Of a stretch of DNA of 64,000 bases, positions 18,418 to 28,241 are shown in pieces. The notes beneath the pieces are model-generated. The model was not told the origin of the DNA, made no database searches, and saw only the letters and a list, made by a program, of their open reading frames with translations. The stretch is from the NCBI GenBank assembly GCA_037044955.1, contig JBAOHX010000009.1:62001-126000 (forward strand), read 5' to 3'. Position numbers and translations under genes: made by a program. This DNA comes from JAJXWB01 sp037044955 (GTDB taxonomy: Bacteria > Pseudomonadota > Alphaproteobacteria > Rhizobiales > Beijerinckiaceae). The stretch's first letter is position 1, and every line of letters starts with the position of its first letter.

Positions 18418-20160
18418 TTACTCCGCCGCGATCGCTTGCGGCGCAGCCCGCGCGCCGCGCACGAGGCGGCCGGGCAGGGCGCCGGTCGGCTCGCCGTTGC
18501 GATAGGTGACGGCGCCCGCGACGATCGTCGCGTCGTAGCCTTCGGCCTTCTGTAGCAGGCGCTTGCCGCCGGCCGGCAGATCGTAGGCGACGGACGGCGG
18601 CCGCAGGCGCAGTCGCGCATAGTCGATGACGTTGATGTCGGCGCGCAGCCCCGGCGCGATGCGCCCGCGGTCATGCAGGCCGATCAGCGCCGCCGTGTCG
18701 GCCGTCTGCATCGCCACCATCTTTTCGAGCGCGATGCGCTGCCCCCGTTTGCGGTCGCGCGTCCAATGCACGAGATTGTAGGTGGGGAACGAGCCGTCGC
18801 AGATCATGCCGACATGCGCGCCGCCGTCGGACAGGCCCGGCACGGTATGTGCGTCCATCAGCATGTCGTAGGCCGGGTCGAGCGTGTAGCGCGCATAGTT
18901 GAGGAACGGCACGTAGAGAATGCCGCGTCCCTCGTTCTCCAGCATGGCGTCGAGCGCCAGCGCGTCCGGTTTCGCGCCCTGCCTGTCGGCGACGCCCTGC
19001 AAGCTCTCGCTTTGCAGCGGCTCGTAGTCGAAATCGCCGTCCATGCGGAACATGTTCGACCAGTTCTGCAGCGTCGAGCGCGCGAAACCCGGCTCGGCGA
19101 TCGGCGGCGTCGCCAGCATTCTCGCGCGAAAATCGGGATCGCGTAACGCGACGACGCGCGCGGCCAGCGGCAGCGATGCGATCTCGCGATAGACGGGATT
19201 CTTCGAGAACGGATTCATCGTCAGTTCGAGGCCGAGCAGCACGCCGACCGGCCGTCCCGCGACTTGCGCGCGAATGGTCAGGCCTTCCGCATTCGCCTCT
19301 GCCGTGCGGTCGAGCAGCAGCCGCCATTTGTCCGGCGCGACATGGCCCTGCAGCAGCGAGAAGGACAGGGGCCGCCCCGATTTGCGCGCCATCGCGCGCA
19401 TCAGCGCGAATTCGGCTTCCGCGTCGGTGAAGTCGGAGACGAATTGCAGCGCGCCGGCGCCGGCCGCCTTCAGCCCCATCGCTATGCCGACGAGCTCGTC
19501 CTCTTCTGCGGTGAGGGTCGGTGTCGGCCGTCCCTCGCTGTCGCGATGGTTCAACGTGCGCGACGTGGAAAAGCCGAGCGCGCCGGCTTGCGCCGCCGCC
19601 TTCGCGATTTCAGCCATCCGCGCGATATCGTCCGGCGTCGCCGGCTCGCGATTGGCGCCGCGTTCGCCCATCACATAGACGCGCAGCGCGGCATGCGGCA
19701 GTTGCGAGCCGATGTCCATGTCGAAGCGCCGGCGCGCGAGCGCGTCGAGATAATCGGGGTAGCTCTCCCAGTTCCACGGCAGGCCCTGCGACAGCACGGG
19801 GAAGGGAATGTCCTCGACGCCTTCCATCAGGCGCACGAGGCGGTCGTGATCGTCGGGACGGCACGGCGCGAAGCCGACGCCGCAATTGCCCATGACGACC
19901 GTCGTCGCGCCATGCCAGGACGAAGGCTGCATCCTGTCGTCCCAGGTCGCCTGCCCGTCGTAATGCGTGTGCACGTCGACGAAGCCCGGCGTCACCAGTT
20001 TCGCGCGCGCGTCGATCTCCTCGCGGCCGCGTCCCGAAACCTTGCCGACCGCAACGATCGTGTCGCCCTTGATGGCGATGTCGCCCTCGCGCACGGCCGA
20101 GCCCGAGCCATCGGCGAGCGAGCCGCCGCGAATGACGAGGTCATAGGCATGATCGGCCAT
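18418..20160 (-). CDS. N-acyl-D-amino-acid deacylase family amidohydrolase
   Basis: Zinc-dependent amidohydrolase of the D-aminoacylase (Amidohydro_3) branch, predicted to remove acyl groups from N-acyl-D-amino acids or related amides. 580 residues. Hallmarks: LVIRGGSLADGSGSAVREGD at the N-terminus, GFVDVHTHYDGQATWD with the HxH metal ligands, VVMGNCGVGFAPC, and SDGGAHVGMICD near the end. Start MADHAYD is chosen because the family opens at this point. Substrate is uncertain; some relatives act on other cyclic or N-acyl substrates. Confidence 0.82.
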   Translation of the reverse strand: MADHAYDLVIRGGSLADGSGSAVREGDIAIKGDTIVAVGKVSGRGREEIDARAKLVTPGFVDVHTHYDGQATWDDRMQPSSWHGATTVVMGNCGVGFAPCRPDDHDRLVRLMEGVEDIPFPVLSQGLPWNWESYPDYLDALARRRFDMDIGSQLPHAALRVYVMGERGANREPATPDDIARMAEIAKAAAQAGALGFSTSRTLNHRDSEGRPTPTLTAEEDELVGIAMGLKAAGAGALQFVSDFTDAEAEFALMRAMARKSGRPLSFSLLQGHVAPDKWRLLLDRTAEANAEGLTIRAQVAGRPVGVLLGLELTMNPFSKNPVYREIASLPLAARVVALRDPDFRARMLATPPIAEPGFARSTLQNWSNMFRMDGDFDYEPLQSESLQGVADRQGAKPDALALDAMLENEGRGILYVPFLNYARYTLDPAYDMLMDAHTVPGLSDGGAHVGMICDGSFPTYNLVHWTRDRKRGQRIALEKMVAMQTADTAALIGLHDRGRIAPGLRADINVIDYARLRLRPPSVAYDLPAGGKRLLQKAEGYDATIVAGAVTYRNGEPTGALPGRLVRGARAAPQAIAAE

Positions 20161-20346
20161 GAATTTCCTCCGAATGATCGGCGCGTTTCGCACGCGCGCT
20201 CTTGTGACCATCGGATGCGTGCGCGGGCGCCGCGTCAAGCGCCGCGGATGAATGCGGGCCGTGCGCTGGGCGCGGGACACGCCAATCCGCGCGAGAGCTT
20301 CGCAACCCCCGCGACCGGATTGGCGGAAATGAGGTTCGTCCGCCGA

Positions 20347-20466
20347 TTAGTTCAGCGTGGCGACGGCCGCGTCGGGAGCGGGCGATGGGCTCGCTTCGCC
20401 CTTCCGGACGTTCATGCAGGCGACGACGACCGCCAGAGCGATCGCGGCAATAGCAAATCTGCGCAT
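20347..20466 (-). CDS. Very small predicted lipoprotein
   Basis: A 39-residue frame: MRRFAIAAIALAVVVACMN followed by a short Ser/Pro/Ala-rich tail ending ATLN. The hydrophobic stretch ending in VVVAC looks like a lipoprotein signal with Cys at ~17. It lies between the amidohydrolase and the DUF815 gene on the same strand. Small size limits confidence. Confidence 0.4.
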   Translation of the reverse strand: MRRFAIAAIALAVVVACMNVRKGEASPSPAPDAAVATLN

Positions 20467-20556
20467 GGCCTTGCTCCTGTCAGCGCCGTTCGACCGACAG
20501 GCCGCCCGACGGCGAGGAAGCTAGGGCGGCGCTCAGGGACGGCAAGGTCCGCGACG

Positions 20557-21426
20557 TCAGCCCGTCTTCTTGCCGAGCCGTCCGGCGAGATCCTGAATGT
20601 ACTGCCACGCCGTGCGGCCGGACCGGCTGCCGCGCGTCGTCGCCCATTCCAGCGCTTCCGCCTCGATCTCCTCCTTCGGCGCCTCGAGGCCGAAGTGCTC
20701 GCAATAGCCAAACACCATCGACAGATATTCGTCCTGGCTGCACTTGTGGAAGCCGAGCCACAGGCCGAAGCGGTCAGAGAGCGACACTTTTTCTTCCACC
20801 GCCTCGCCCGGATTGATCGCGGTCGAGCGCTCGTTCTCCATCATGTCGCGCGGCAGCAGGTGGCGACGATTGGAGGTGGCGTAGAAGAGCACGTTGTCCG
20901 GGCGCCCTTCCACGCCGCCGTCGAGCGCGGCCTTCAGCGACTTGTAGCTCGTGTCGCCCGAGTCGAAGGACAGGTCGTCGCAGAACACGAGGAAGGAATA
21001 GGGCGCGTCCCGCAGCATGCCCATCAGCACCGGCAGGCTGTCGATGTCCTCGCGGTGGATTTCGATCAGCCGAAGCCGCGCGCCGCCGATCTTGCGCTTG
21101 AGAATGTCGGCGTGCACGGCCTTCACCAGCGAAGACTTGCCCATGCCGCGCGCGCCCCACAGCAGGGCGTTGTTGGCCGGCAGCCCGTTGGCGAAGCGCT
21201 CGGTGTTTTCGGCCAGCAGGTCGCGCACGCGGTCGACGCCGCGCAGCAGCGAGAGGTCGACGCGGTTGACCTTTCTCACCGGCATCAGCCGTTGCTTCGA
21301 CGCGCTCCAGACGAAGGCCTCCGCCGCGTCGAAATCGGGAACGGTCGGCGCGGGCGGGGCGAGCCGCTCGAGCGCGGCGGCGATTCTGGCCAAAAGGTCG
21401 TGCTTGTCGTGCGTCTGGTCGCTCAT
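20557..21426 (-). CDS. DUF815 family AAA-type ATPase
   Basis: ATP-binding protein of the DUF815 family, function unknown. 289 residues. Walker A is LLWGARGMGKSSLVKA (residues ~92-107), Walker B is FLVFCDDLSFD, and VLFYATSNRRHLLPR fits a sensor-type strand. The DUF815 pattern continues with SDRFGLWLGFHKCSQDEYL. Family members often lie next to yajC-secDF in Hyphomicrobiales; here they are separated by about 8 kb of accessory genes. Divergent from the HtrA-type protease gene 100 bases away. Confidence 0.85.
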   Translation of the reverse strand: MSDQTHDKHDLLARIAAALERLAPPAPTVPDFDAAEAFVWSASKQRLMPVRKVNRVDLSLLRGVDRVRDLLAENTERFANGLPANNALLWGARGMGKSSLVKAVHADILKRKIGGARLRLIEIHREDIDSLPVLMGMLRDAPYSFLVFCDDLSFDSGDTSYKSLKAALDGGVEGRPDNVLFYATSNRRHLLPRDMMENERSTAINPGEAVEEKVSLSDRFGLWLGFHKCSQDEYLSMVFGYCEHFGLEAPKEEIEAEALEWATTRGSRSGRTAWQYIQDLAGRLGKKTG

Positions 21427-21527
21427 GCCGGCTGGATAGGGCGTTTTTGTCGCCCTGCCAAGGCGGGCGTTGGCTTGACTTGAACGGGCGGAGGGCCACC
21501 TGAAGCGGACGTTCTCGGGAGCCCTTC

Positions 21528-22865
21528 ATGCCGCGTCTGCTCGTCCGCGTCCTTCTCGTTCTCGCCTTTGCAGCGCCCGGCGCCGCTTCCGCCGACGAAT
21601 GGAAATATCGGGAGGTCGCCGATCTCGTCGCCGCGACCATGCCGAGTTTCGTCAACATCTACAATCGCCGCGTCGCCAAGGCCGAAGATGCGCCGGCGAA
21701 GGAGGGCGGGGCGGCCGCCGTCGTCGAGGATGACGTCGGATCCGGCGTCGTCGTTTCCGCGGACGGGATGATCGTCACCAACCGTCATGTCATCGAGAAC
21801 GCCTATGCGCTTTTCGTGACATTCAGCGACGGGCGCCGCCTGCCGGCGAAACTCGTGCTCGCCGGAACCAGTTACGATCTCGCGGTCATCAAGGTCGATC
21901 CCGGCGCGACCAAACTGAAGCCGGCCGCGCTCGGCGAGATCGACAGGATGCGCGTCGGCGACCGCGTCGTCGCGATCGGCAATCCGCTGGGTTTTGCGGG
22001 CTCGGTGTCGGCGGGCGTCATCAGCGCCTTTCATCGGCAACTGGGCCTGAGCGCCTACGACGATCTCATCCAGACCGACGCCACCATCAATCGCGGCAAT
22101 TCCGGCGGTCCGCTGTTCAACATGAACGGCGAAGTCATCGGCATCAACCAGGCGATCTACACGCAGAACAAGGGCGGTTCGATCGGCATCGGCTTCGCCA
22201 TCCCGATCGACGACGTGAAACATGCGCGCGACGAGGTCGAGAAATTCGGCAAGCCGCAGATCGGCTGGCTCGGCGTCACCATCCAGCCCGTCACGGAACC
22301 CATGGCGGAATCGCTCGGCCTCGGGCCCGACAATGGCGGCGGCGCGATCGTCGCCGCCGTCAAGGCCAATTCGCCGGCGGCGGGCGCGGGACTCAAGGTC
22401 GGCGACATCATCCGCACCTTCGAGGGCAGGACCCTGCGCGACGCCATCGCGCTCAACCGCGAGGTCGCGCATGCGGCCGACGCAAGAATTGAACTTGGCG
22501 TCTGGCGTGATGGCAAGCTGCAGAAGATCGCGGTGAAGATCGGCGAGTTTCCAGGCAACATCTGGATCACCCAAATGGCGCCCGTGCCGAAGGTCGACAA
22601 TATCGAGGATTTCGGCAACAGGTTCGCCAACAAGCCCGGCCTCGACGGCGCGGAGGTGAGCGACGTCGCGGAAAAATCGGTCGCCTGGTATGCCGGCGTG
22701 CGCAAGGGCGACATCATCCGCAAGGTGCGCAGCGTCGACATTCACAGCGTCGACGATCTCAAGCGCGAGGTTGTCAAATTGAAGCAATCGGGCGCGGCTG
22801 GCGCGGCCATTTTCGTGGAAGGCCCCGACGGCCCGCGTTGGCTGGACGTCGATCTCCTGCAATGA
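21528..22865 (+). CDS. HtrA/DegP-like periplasmic serine protease
   Basis: Quality-control protease/chaperone, 445 residues. Signal peptide residues ~1-22 (ending AASA). The trypsin-like domain has the complete triad: His87 in VTNRHVIEN, Asp117 in TSYDLAVIK and Ser192 in NRGNSGGPLFN. Two PDZ domains follow (~255-345, with GWLGVTIQPV; and ~365-445, with VAWYAGVRKGDIIRKV). The architecture is that of DegP/DegQ-type proteins, but the Q-linker is short. It appears monocistronic and divergent from the DUF815 gene. Confidence 0.9.
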   Translation: MPRLLVRVLLVLAFAAPGAASADEWKYREVADLVAATMPSFVNIYNRRVAKAEDAPAKEGGAAAVVEDDVGSGVVVSADGMIVTNRHVIENAYALFVTFSDGRRLPAKLVLAGTSYDLAVIKVDPGATKLKPAALGEIDRMRVGDRVVAIGNPLGFAGSVSAGVISAFHRQLGLSAYDDLIQTDATINRGNSGGPLFNMNGEVIGINQAIYTQNKGGSIGIGFAIPIDDVKHARDEVEKFGKPQIGWLGVTIQPVTEPMAESLGLGPDNGGGAIVAAVKANSPAAGAGLKVGDIIRTFEGRTLRDAIALNREVAHAADARIELGVWRDGKLQKIAVKIGEFPGNIWITQMAPVPKVDNIEDFGNRFANKPGLDGAEVSDVAEKSVAWYAGVRKGDIIRKVRSVDIHSVDDLKREVVKLKQSGAAGAAIFVEGPDGPRWLDVDLLQ

Positions 22866-22948
22866 CCGGCCGGCCGCGCCATTGTGCTTCGCCGCAGGCC
22901 GCCGATAATGCCGCCCAACGCATTGCAAGATTGCGGACGGAGGAGACC

Positions 22949-23326
22949 ATGAGACCGTTGCTGCCGCCTTTCGCCTGCGCGGGCGTTCTTTTCGCGTCCG
23001 CCGCCTTGCCCGCCTTCGCCTTCAGCGCGAGCTTTCGCTGGTGCGGCGGCCCTTCGCCGGCGATCTCGATACAGGGCGCGCCGAAGGGCACGGCGAAGAT
23101 TTCGTGGATGATGCGGGACGCCAATGCGCCCGCGTACAACCACGGGAGCGGAGAAGTCGCCTACGGCGGCAAGGGCGGCATCGCTTGCGGCGCGCTGAGC
23201 AATTACGAAGGCCCGAGCCCGCCGCCCGGCCAGCAGCATCTCTACCGCATCTACCTCAAGGCGCTCGACGCATCGGGCGCGCAACTTGCGGGCGCGACGG
23301 CGGAGCGGAAATTCCCCGAACGATGA
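22949..23326 (+). CDS. Exported PEBP/YbhB-like protein
   Basis: 125 residues with a signal peptide (MRPLLPPFACAGVLFASA, cleaved near AFAFS). The mature part resembles phosphatidylethanolamine-binding/YbhB-YbcL proteins: ISWMMRDANAPAYNHGSGEV, YEGPSPPPGQQHLYRIYLKA and a C-terminal FPER. It is shorter than YbhB. A strong GGAGGAGACC ribosome site precedes the ATG. Function unknown; a ligand-binding role is inferred from the fold. Confidence 0.6.
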   Translation: MRPLLPPFACAGVLFASAALPAFAFSASFRWCGGPSPAISIQGAPKGTAKISWMMRDANAPAYNHGSGEVAYGGKGGIACGALSNYEGPSPPPGQQHLYRIYLKALDASGAQLAGATAERKFPER

Positions 23327-23430
23327 GCGCCCGCATGCCCGCTGCGCGAAAGGCGCGTGGCGAGGCCTGAAAGTTTCGTCCTAGACTGCGCGCAGGCCCG
23401 GGCGGCACGGCCCGGCGGAGGGAGGATGGC

Positions 23431-24615
23431 ATGGGACGCAGGATTTTCATCGCCGCTTTGACAGGTTGCGCGCTCGCGGCCGGCGCCGCTTTCGCGCAGA
23501 CGAAGACGCCCGGCGTCACCGACACGGAAATCCGCATCGGCCAGACCATCGCCTACAGCGGCCCGGCGTCTGCCTACGGCCAGCTCGGCAAGGCGGAAGA
23601 GGCCTATTTCAACACGATCAACGCCAAGGGCGGCATCAACGGCCGCAAGATCAAGTTCATCTCGCGCGACGACGCCTATTCGCCGCCGAAGGCGGTGGAG
23701 AATGTGCGGCGTCTCGTCGAGGAGGACGATGTGGCGCTGGTCTTCGGCGTGCTGGGAACGCCGATCAACATGGCGATCCGTCCCTACCTCAACCAGAAGG
23801 GCGTGCCGCTGCTGTTCATCGCGGCGGGCTCTTCCGCCTTCAACGATCCGAAGAATTTCAAATGGGTGATGGGCTGGCAGCCCAACCTGCGCGCCGAGGC
23901 GAATTTCTACGCGGCCGACATCCTCAAGCGCAATCCGAACGCGAAGATCGGCGTGCTCTACCAGAACGACGATTTCGGCAAGGATCTCGTCAACGGCCTG
24001 CGCGAGGGGCTCGGCGCCAAGGCGGATGCGATGATCGTGGCCGCGCAGAGTTTTCAGGCGACGGACCCCTCCATCAACTCGCAGCTCGTGCTCATCAAGA
24101 ACGCCAATATCGACGTGCTGATGCTGTTCACCTATTCCAAGCAGGCGGCGCAGGCGATCACCAAGATGGCCGAACTCGGCTGGAAGCCGGCGACCTATCT
24201 GCATCTGGGCGCGGCCTCCATCGGCGCGACCTTCAAGCCGGCCGGCCTCGACAAGTCCGCGGGCATCATGACCGCGGGCTTCCAGATGGACGTGACCGAT
24301 CCCAAATGGGCGGACGAGCCGGCCGTCAAGGAATATTTCGCCTGGCAGAAGGCGAACATGCCCTCCGCCGATCCCTCGGATTCGCTGGTCGTGGCCGGCT
24401 ATTCCTTCGGCCAGACGCTGGAGCAGGTGCTGAAGCAGGCGGGCGCCGATCTGTCGCGCGAAAACATCATGAAGCAGGCGGCGAACCTGAAGAACTGGCG
24501 CTTCTCGCTCATGCTGCCCGGCGGTTCGATCAACACGAGCCCGGACGACTACCGCGTCGTCAATTACATGAAGCTGCAGAAGTTCAACGGCAAGGCGTGG
24601 GACTTCGTGCAGTGA
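23431..24615 (+). CDS. Branched-chain amino acid-type ABC transporter substrate-binding protein
   Basis: Periplasmic binding protein of the LivK type (394 residues). Signal peptide MGRRIFIAALTGCALAAG ends near AFAQ. The mature start GVTDTEIRIGQTIAYSGPAS, then NAKGGINGRKIKFISRDDAY and VVAGYSFGQTLEQVLKQAG, are typical. No permease or ATPase gene is nearby, so it must work with transporter parts elsewhere, or with a different partner. A second, related binding protein lies 2.3 kb downstream on the other strand. Confidence 0.88.
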   Translation: MGRRIFIAALTGCALAAGAAFAQTKTPGVTDTEIRIGQTIAYSGPASAYGQLGKAEEAYFNTINAKGGINGRKIKFISRDDAYSPPKAVENVRRLVEEDDVALVFGVLGTPINMAIRPYLNQKGVPLLFIAAGSSAFNDPKNFKWVMGWQPNLRAEANFYAADILKRNPNAKIGVLYQNDDFGKDLVNGLREGLGAKADAMIVAAQSFQATDPSINSQLVLIKNANIDVLMLFTYSKQAAQAITKMAELGWKPATYLHLGAASIGATFKPAGLDKSAGIMTAGFQMDVTDPKWADEPAVKEYFAWQKANMPSADPSDSLVVAGYSFGQTLEQVLKQAGADLSRENIMKQAANLKNWRFSLMLPGGSINTSPDDYRVVNYMKLQKFNGKAWDFVQ

Positions 24616-24634
24616 GCTGTCGCCGCGCCAGCCT

Positions 24635-25615
24635 TCACACGACTTTCGAACGCGCTTCGGCCCTGGCGAGGAAGTCGGCGAGATAGGTCAGGTACACCTT
24701 CTGAACGACGGCCTCTGAAAAATCGTGACCCATTCCCGGCAAGATCAACAGTTCCGCGCCGGGGATGCTGTCCGCCGTATCTTTGCCGTGCGCGGCCGGA
24801 ATGAGCGGGTCATCCTCTCCGTGGATGACGAGCGTCGGCGCACGCACGGACTTCAGCATCGCGTTGCGCGGCTCCGCGGTGAAATAAGCCGCCATGTGGC
24901 GCATTGCGCCGGCAAGGTCGAATTCCGCGCGATCCACGAACCGTTCGACATATGCGTGTAACTCTTCGTCGCTCGGCCGATACGCGGTTCCGCCGACGGT
25001 GCGGAAAAAATTGGTGAACACGCCGATCCGTGCTTCTCGGCTCGGCTCGGCAGGCCGGGCCATCATCGCCGCCATCGCCTCCGGTTTGGCCTTTGGCAGG
25101 TCGCGCCGTCCCGAACTCGACATGATGGAAACGAGGCTCTTCGTCTTCTCCGGAAAGCGCACGGCGAACAGTTGAGCGATCATGCCGCCCATCGAACGCC
25201 CGACGATATGCGCGTCGGCTATCCCGAGCGCGTCCAGCAGACCCGCCGCATCCGCGGCCATGTCCTCCAGAGTGTAGGGCGGCTCGGCCTTCTGGCCCGC
25301 CATGACCTTGGCCATCAGCGCCGGAATCATCGGTACGCCGAGATCGCTGAGATGCGTCGACTTGCCGACATCGCGATTGTCGAAGCGGATGACGCGAAAC
25401 CCTTTCGCGGCAAGGCCCGCGCACAGGGAGTCCGGCCAGCCCGTCAGTTGTTCGATGACGCCGCAAATAAACAGCACTGCCGGATCGCTTTCGCGACCGA
25501 AACTTTCGTACTCGATGCTGATGCCGTTCGCCGTCGCCTGCGCCCTCGGTCCCCCCGCCAATCGTCCGCCATAGGCTTGCAGGCGCCGCCGTTCTTGCGC
25601 CTTACGCTGCGTCAA
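24635..25615 (-). CDS. Alpha/beta hydrolase
   Basis: Soluble alpha/beta-hydrolase of about 326 residues. The nucleophile elbow is GRSMGGMIAQ, the acid lies in VIHGEDDPLIP and the catalytic His in LPGMGHDFSE. The FDNRDVGKST segment after strand 4 is typical of esterase-like members. Substrate unknown. The start is uncertain; the first ~30 residues (Arg/Gln-rich) are not conserved in the family, so translation may begin later. Confidence 0.8.
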   Translation of the reverse strand: MTQRKAQERRRLQAYGGRLAGGPRAQATANGISIEYESFGRESDPAVLFICGVIEQLTGWPDSLCAGLAAKGFRVIRFDNRDVGKSTHLSDLGVPMIPALMAKVMAGQKAEPPYTLEDMAADAAGLLDALGIADAHIVGRSMGGMIAQLFAVRFPEKTKSLVSIMSSSGRRDLPKAKPEAMAAMMARPAEPSREARIGVFTNFFRTVGGTAYRPSDEELHAYVERFVDRAEFDLAGAMRHMAAYFTAEPRNAMLKSVRAPTLVIHGEDDPLIPAAHGKDTADSIPGAELLILPGMGHDFSEAVVQKVYLTYLADFLARAEARSKVV

Positions 25616-25661
25616 AGGGCCTTCGATATTCGGATCGGACGAACAAGGGAGCAGGAACGCG

Positions 25662-26081
25662 CTATCCCGCCTTCACCACCGCCTTCGTCAGCCGCGCGGT
25701 CGAGCAGATCGTGTCGCCGTCCATCACGCTCGCCTCGCAGAAGGCGAGCGACTTCCCTGTCCGCAGCACGCGCGCGACGATCTGCAGGCGCGCGCCGGGG
25801 CGCGCCGCGCGCATGTGCTGCACGTGCATGTCGGCGGTCACCGCATAGGCGCCCGCGGGCAGCATGGGAAACAGGGCGCAGACGGCCGCCGGCTCCATCA
25901 GCATCGCGAGCACCCCGCCATGCACCGCGCCGGTCGGGGCGAGCGACGCCGGCCCGGCGGCAAATTCGAGACGCGCCTCGCCCTCGCCGACGGAAACGCA
26001 AGCAAGACCCTGCGCGACATGCGCGGGCGCGGACATGACCTCCGCCACGAACGCCTCGATCTCTTCCCGTGATTTCGTCAT
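25662..26081 (-). CDS. PaaI-type hotdog thioesterase
   Basis: 139 residues of the hotdog-fold thioesterase family, acting on acyl-CoA substrates. Key segment PTGAVHGGVLAMLMEPAA corresponds to the HGG catalytic-loop motif of PaaI proteins; AVTADMHVQHMRAARPG and GKSLAFCEASVMDGD complete the fold. Start MTKSREEIE is chosen. The longer upstream frame is a shadow of the divergent nitroreductase gene. Confidence 0.82.
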   Translation of the reverse strand: MTKSREEIEAFVAEVMSAPAHVAQGLACVSVGEGEARLEFAAGPASLAPTGAVHGGVLAMLMEPAAVCALFPMLPAGAYAVTADMHVQHMRAARPGARLQIVARVLRTGKSLAFCEASVMDGDTICSTARLTKAVVKAG

Positions 26082-26213
26082 GACGGCCTCCTGCGCGAGG
26101 CTTTGCGCAAGCCGGCGCGCTTTGGCAAGCCACGCGCCACGCGCAGCGCCCCGGCGCGTTTCGCATTGGTGACTGCCGCGCCTCGGGTTAGTCTCCCGAA
26201 AAAATCGTGTGGG

Positions 26214-26903
26214 ATGGAGCGCAGGGTGGAATTCGAAGATCTCGTCATGAGCCGCAAGAGCGTGCGCGGCTTTCTGAACAAGCCGGTGCCGCGCGAGACG
26301 ATTGCGGAGATCATTGCGGTCGCCAAGCGGGCGCCGTCCTCGATGAACACGCAACCCTGGCACATTCATGTGCTGGCCGGCGCCCCGCTGGAAGAAGTCC
26401 GTCGCCGCAACATGGAAGCGATGGCGGGCGGCGCGAAGGTCAATCGCGACATTCCCATGCACGGCGAATATGACGGCGTGCATCGGCAGCGTCAGGTGGA
26501 CATCGCGAAGAAACTGTTCGCCGCCATGGACATCGCGCGCGACGACAAGGCCAGGCGCCAGGACTGGGTGCTGCGCGGCTTCCGCCAGTTCGATGCGCCG
26601 GTCTCGCTCGTGCTCTGCTACGACCGCGCGCTGGAAGGCGGCGCTGTCGGCTATTTCGATCTCGGCGCGGTCTGCTACGGCATCGTGCTGGCCGCATGGA
26701 ACCGCGGCCTCGGCACGGTCATCAACGGCCAGGGCATCATGCGCTCCGACATCGTGCGCGAGGTCGCGGGCATTCCGCCGGAGCAGGGCGTCATGACCTG
26801 CATCGCCATGGGCTATCCCGACGAGACCTTCGCGGCCAACGCCGTCGTGTCGGACCGCGAGGCCAACGACAGTTTCGTGCGCTATCACGGCTTTGCGGAA
26901 TAG
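26214..26903 (+). CDS. Nitroreductase family protein
   Basis: FMN-dependent oxidoreductase fold, about 229 residues. The N-terminal SRKSVRGFLNKPVPRETI and AKRAPSSMNTQPWHIHVL carry the FMN-contact residues. The middle VLCYDRALEGGAVGYFDLGA and late GYPDETFAANAV match the family. It probably reduces a quinone or nitroaromatic, but the physiological substrate is unknown. Start at the ATG 37 codons into the open frame, where the family begins. Confidence 0.85.
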   Translation: MERRVEFEDLVMSRKSVRGFLNKPVPRETIAEIIAVAKRAPSSMNTQPWHIHVLAGAPLEEVRRRNMEAMAGGAKVNRDIPMHGEYDGVHRQRQVDIAKKLFAAMDIARDDKARRQDWVLRGFRQFDAPVSLVLCYDRALEGGAVGYFDLGAVCYGIVLAAWNRGLGTVINGQGIMRSDIVREVAGIPPEQGVMTCIAMGYPDETFAANAVVSDREANDSFVRYHGFAE

Positions 26904-26955
26904 GGGCGCGATGCGCGGCGCGCGACCTTGATCGCGCGCCGACGGGCGACGTCCC

Positions 26956-28147
26956 TCACATCGGCAATTCGCGGCTGAGCGTCACCCACCGTCCGCCCTT
27001 GATCTGGTGCAATTGCGCGGTGATCGCGTGCAGGTGGTTGTCCTTGGTGATAGGACAGCGGCTTGTCGCCGAAAATGTCGGCGCAGCCCTTGCCGGATTC
27101 CAGCGCCGCCAGCATGGTCGCGCCGTTCAGCTCCTTGCCGGCCATCTTCGCGTAGCAGGCGAAGTTCATGATGGCGTTGTAGCCGTAGATCGTCTGCGTG
27201 TTGGGATCGCCGCCGAACATCTTGCGATGCGTCGCGATCCACGCCTTCACCGGCGGCGTCGCGAGGTCTTCGTAGGGCGTCTCGTAGAGGCCGGTCGCAT
27301 AGAGGCCTTCGACGGCTTCCTTGCCGAGCGTGACGACGTCCTGCACGTTGGCGGCGGCCGAGGTCGCCCACACCGGGTTGAAGTCCATCTTGCGGCCTTC
27401 GGTCATCGCGCCGATCGTCTCGCGCACGATGGTGGCGAGAAACACGAGGTCGCAGCCGTCGGCGCGCATCCGCGCGACCTGCGAGGAAAATTCCGTCGCG
27501 CCGCGCTTGTAGGTGGTGACGCTCGCGGGCTTCATCTTGGCCTCGTCCATGTAGGCCATGAAGCCGTTGTAGATGTTCTTGCCGAACTCGTCGTCCTGAT
27601 ACATCACGCAGGGCTTGGTCGCCTTCGTGCGCTTCATCATCTCGCGCATCGTCGCCTTGGTCGCTTCCGGATAGGGCTGCGTCGTCGCGAATTTCAGCCG
27701 GTCCTGCGGCTGCGCGGGGTCCATCTGGTAGGTGAATTCGGCGGACGAGATCGGGAAGAGCTGGAACACGCCGGCGGCCAGCACGTTGGGCTGCGGCGCG
27801 AGCGTGGTGGGCGAGCCCAGCGTGCCGACCATCGCGAACACCTTGTCGAGCTCGATCATCTTCTGCGTGGCGAGCACGGCCTTCTTCGGATCGTAGGCGA
27901 CGTCCTCCATGACGAGCCGCAGCTTGCGCCCGTTGATGCCGCCTGCGCCGTTGATCTCCTCCACGGCCATCTTCATGCCGTTGGAGCCGTTGACGCCATA
28001 GGCCTTGATCGGCCCGGACAGGTCCTGGTGCGTGCCGATGACGATTTCCGTGTCGCTCACGCCCTGGTTGGCGAATTTCGGCGTCTGGGCGGAAGCGGCG
28101 GTCGACGCGAGGCCGAGCGCGAGCGAGGCGACGACGATGCGCTGCAT
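26956..28147 (-). CDS. ABC transporter substrate-binding protein, branched-chain amino acid type (frame broken near the end)
   Basis: LivK-type periplasmic binding protein, repaired length ~396. Signal peptide MQRIVVASLALGLASTAAS. The mature start FANQGVSDTEIVIGTHQDLS, then INGAGGINGRKLRLVMEDVA and AYMDEAKMKPASVTTYKRG, fit the family. One extra base near 27047 shifts the frame after GDKPLSYH; repaired, it continues KDNHLHAITAQLHQIKGGRW and ends SRELPM. As with the upstream copy, no permease or ATPase gene is adjacent. Confidence 0.88.
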
Positions 28148-28241
28148 TTCGATTTCCTCCTGATGCCGGCGGTTGTCCGCCTTGTCGAGGTCAAGTCTGC
28201 CCGCGCGCGCGCCGGCTGGCAATCGGCCGGCGCGTGGCTGC

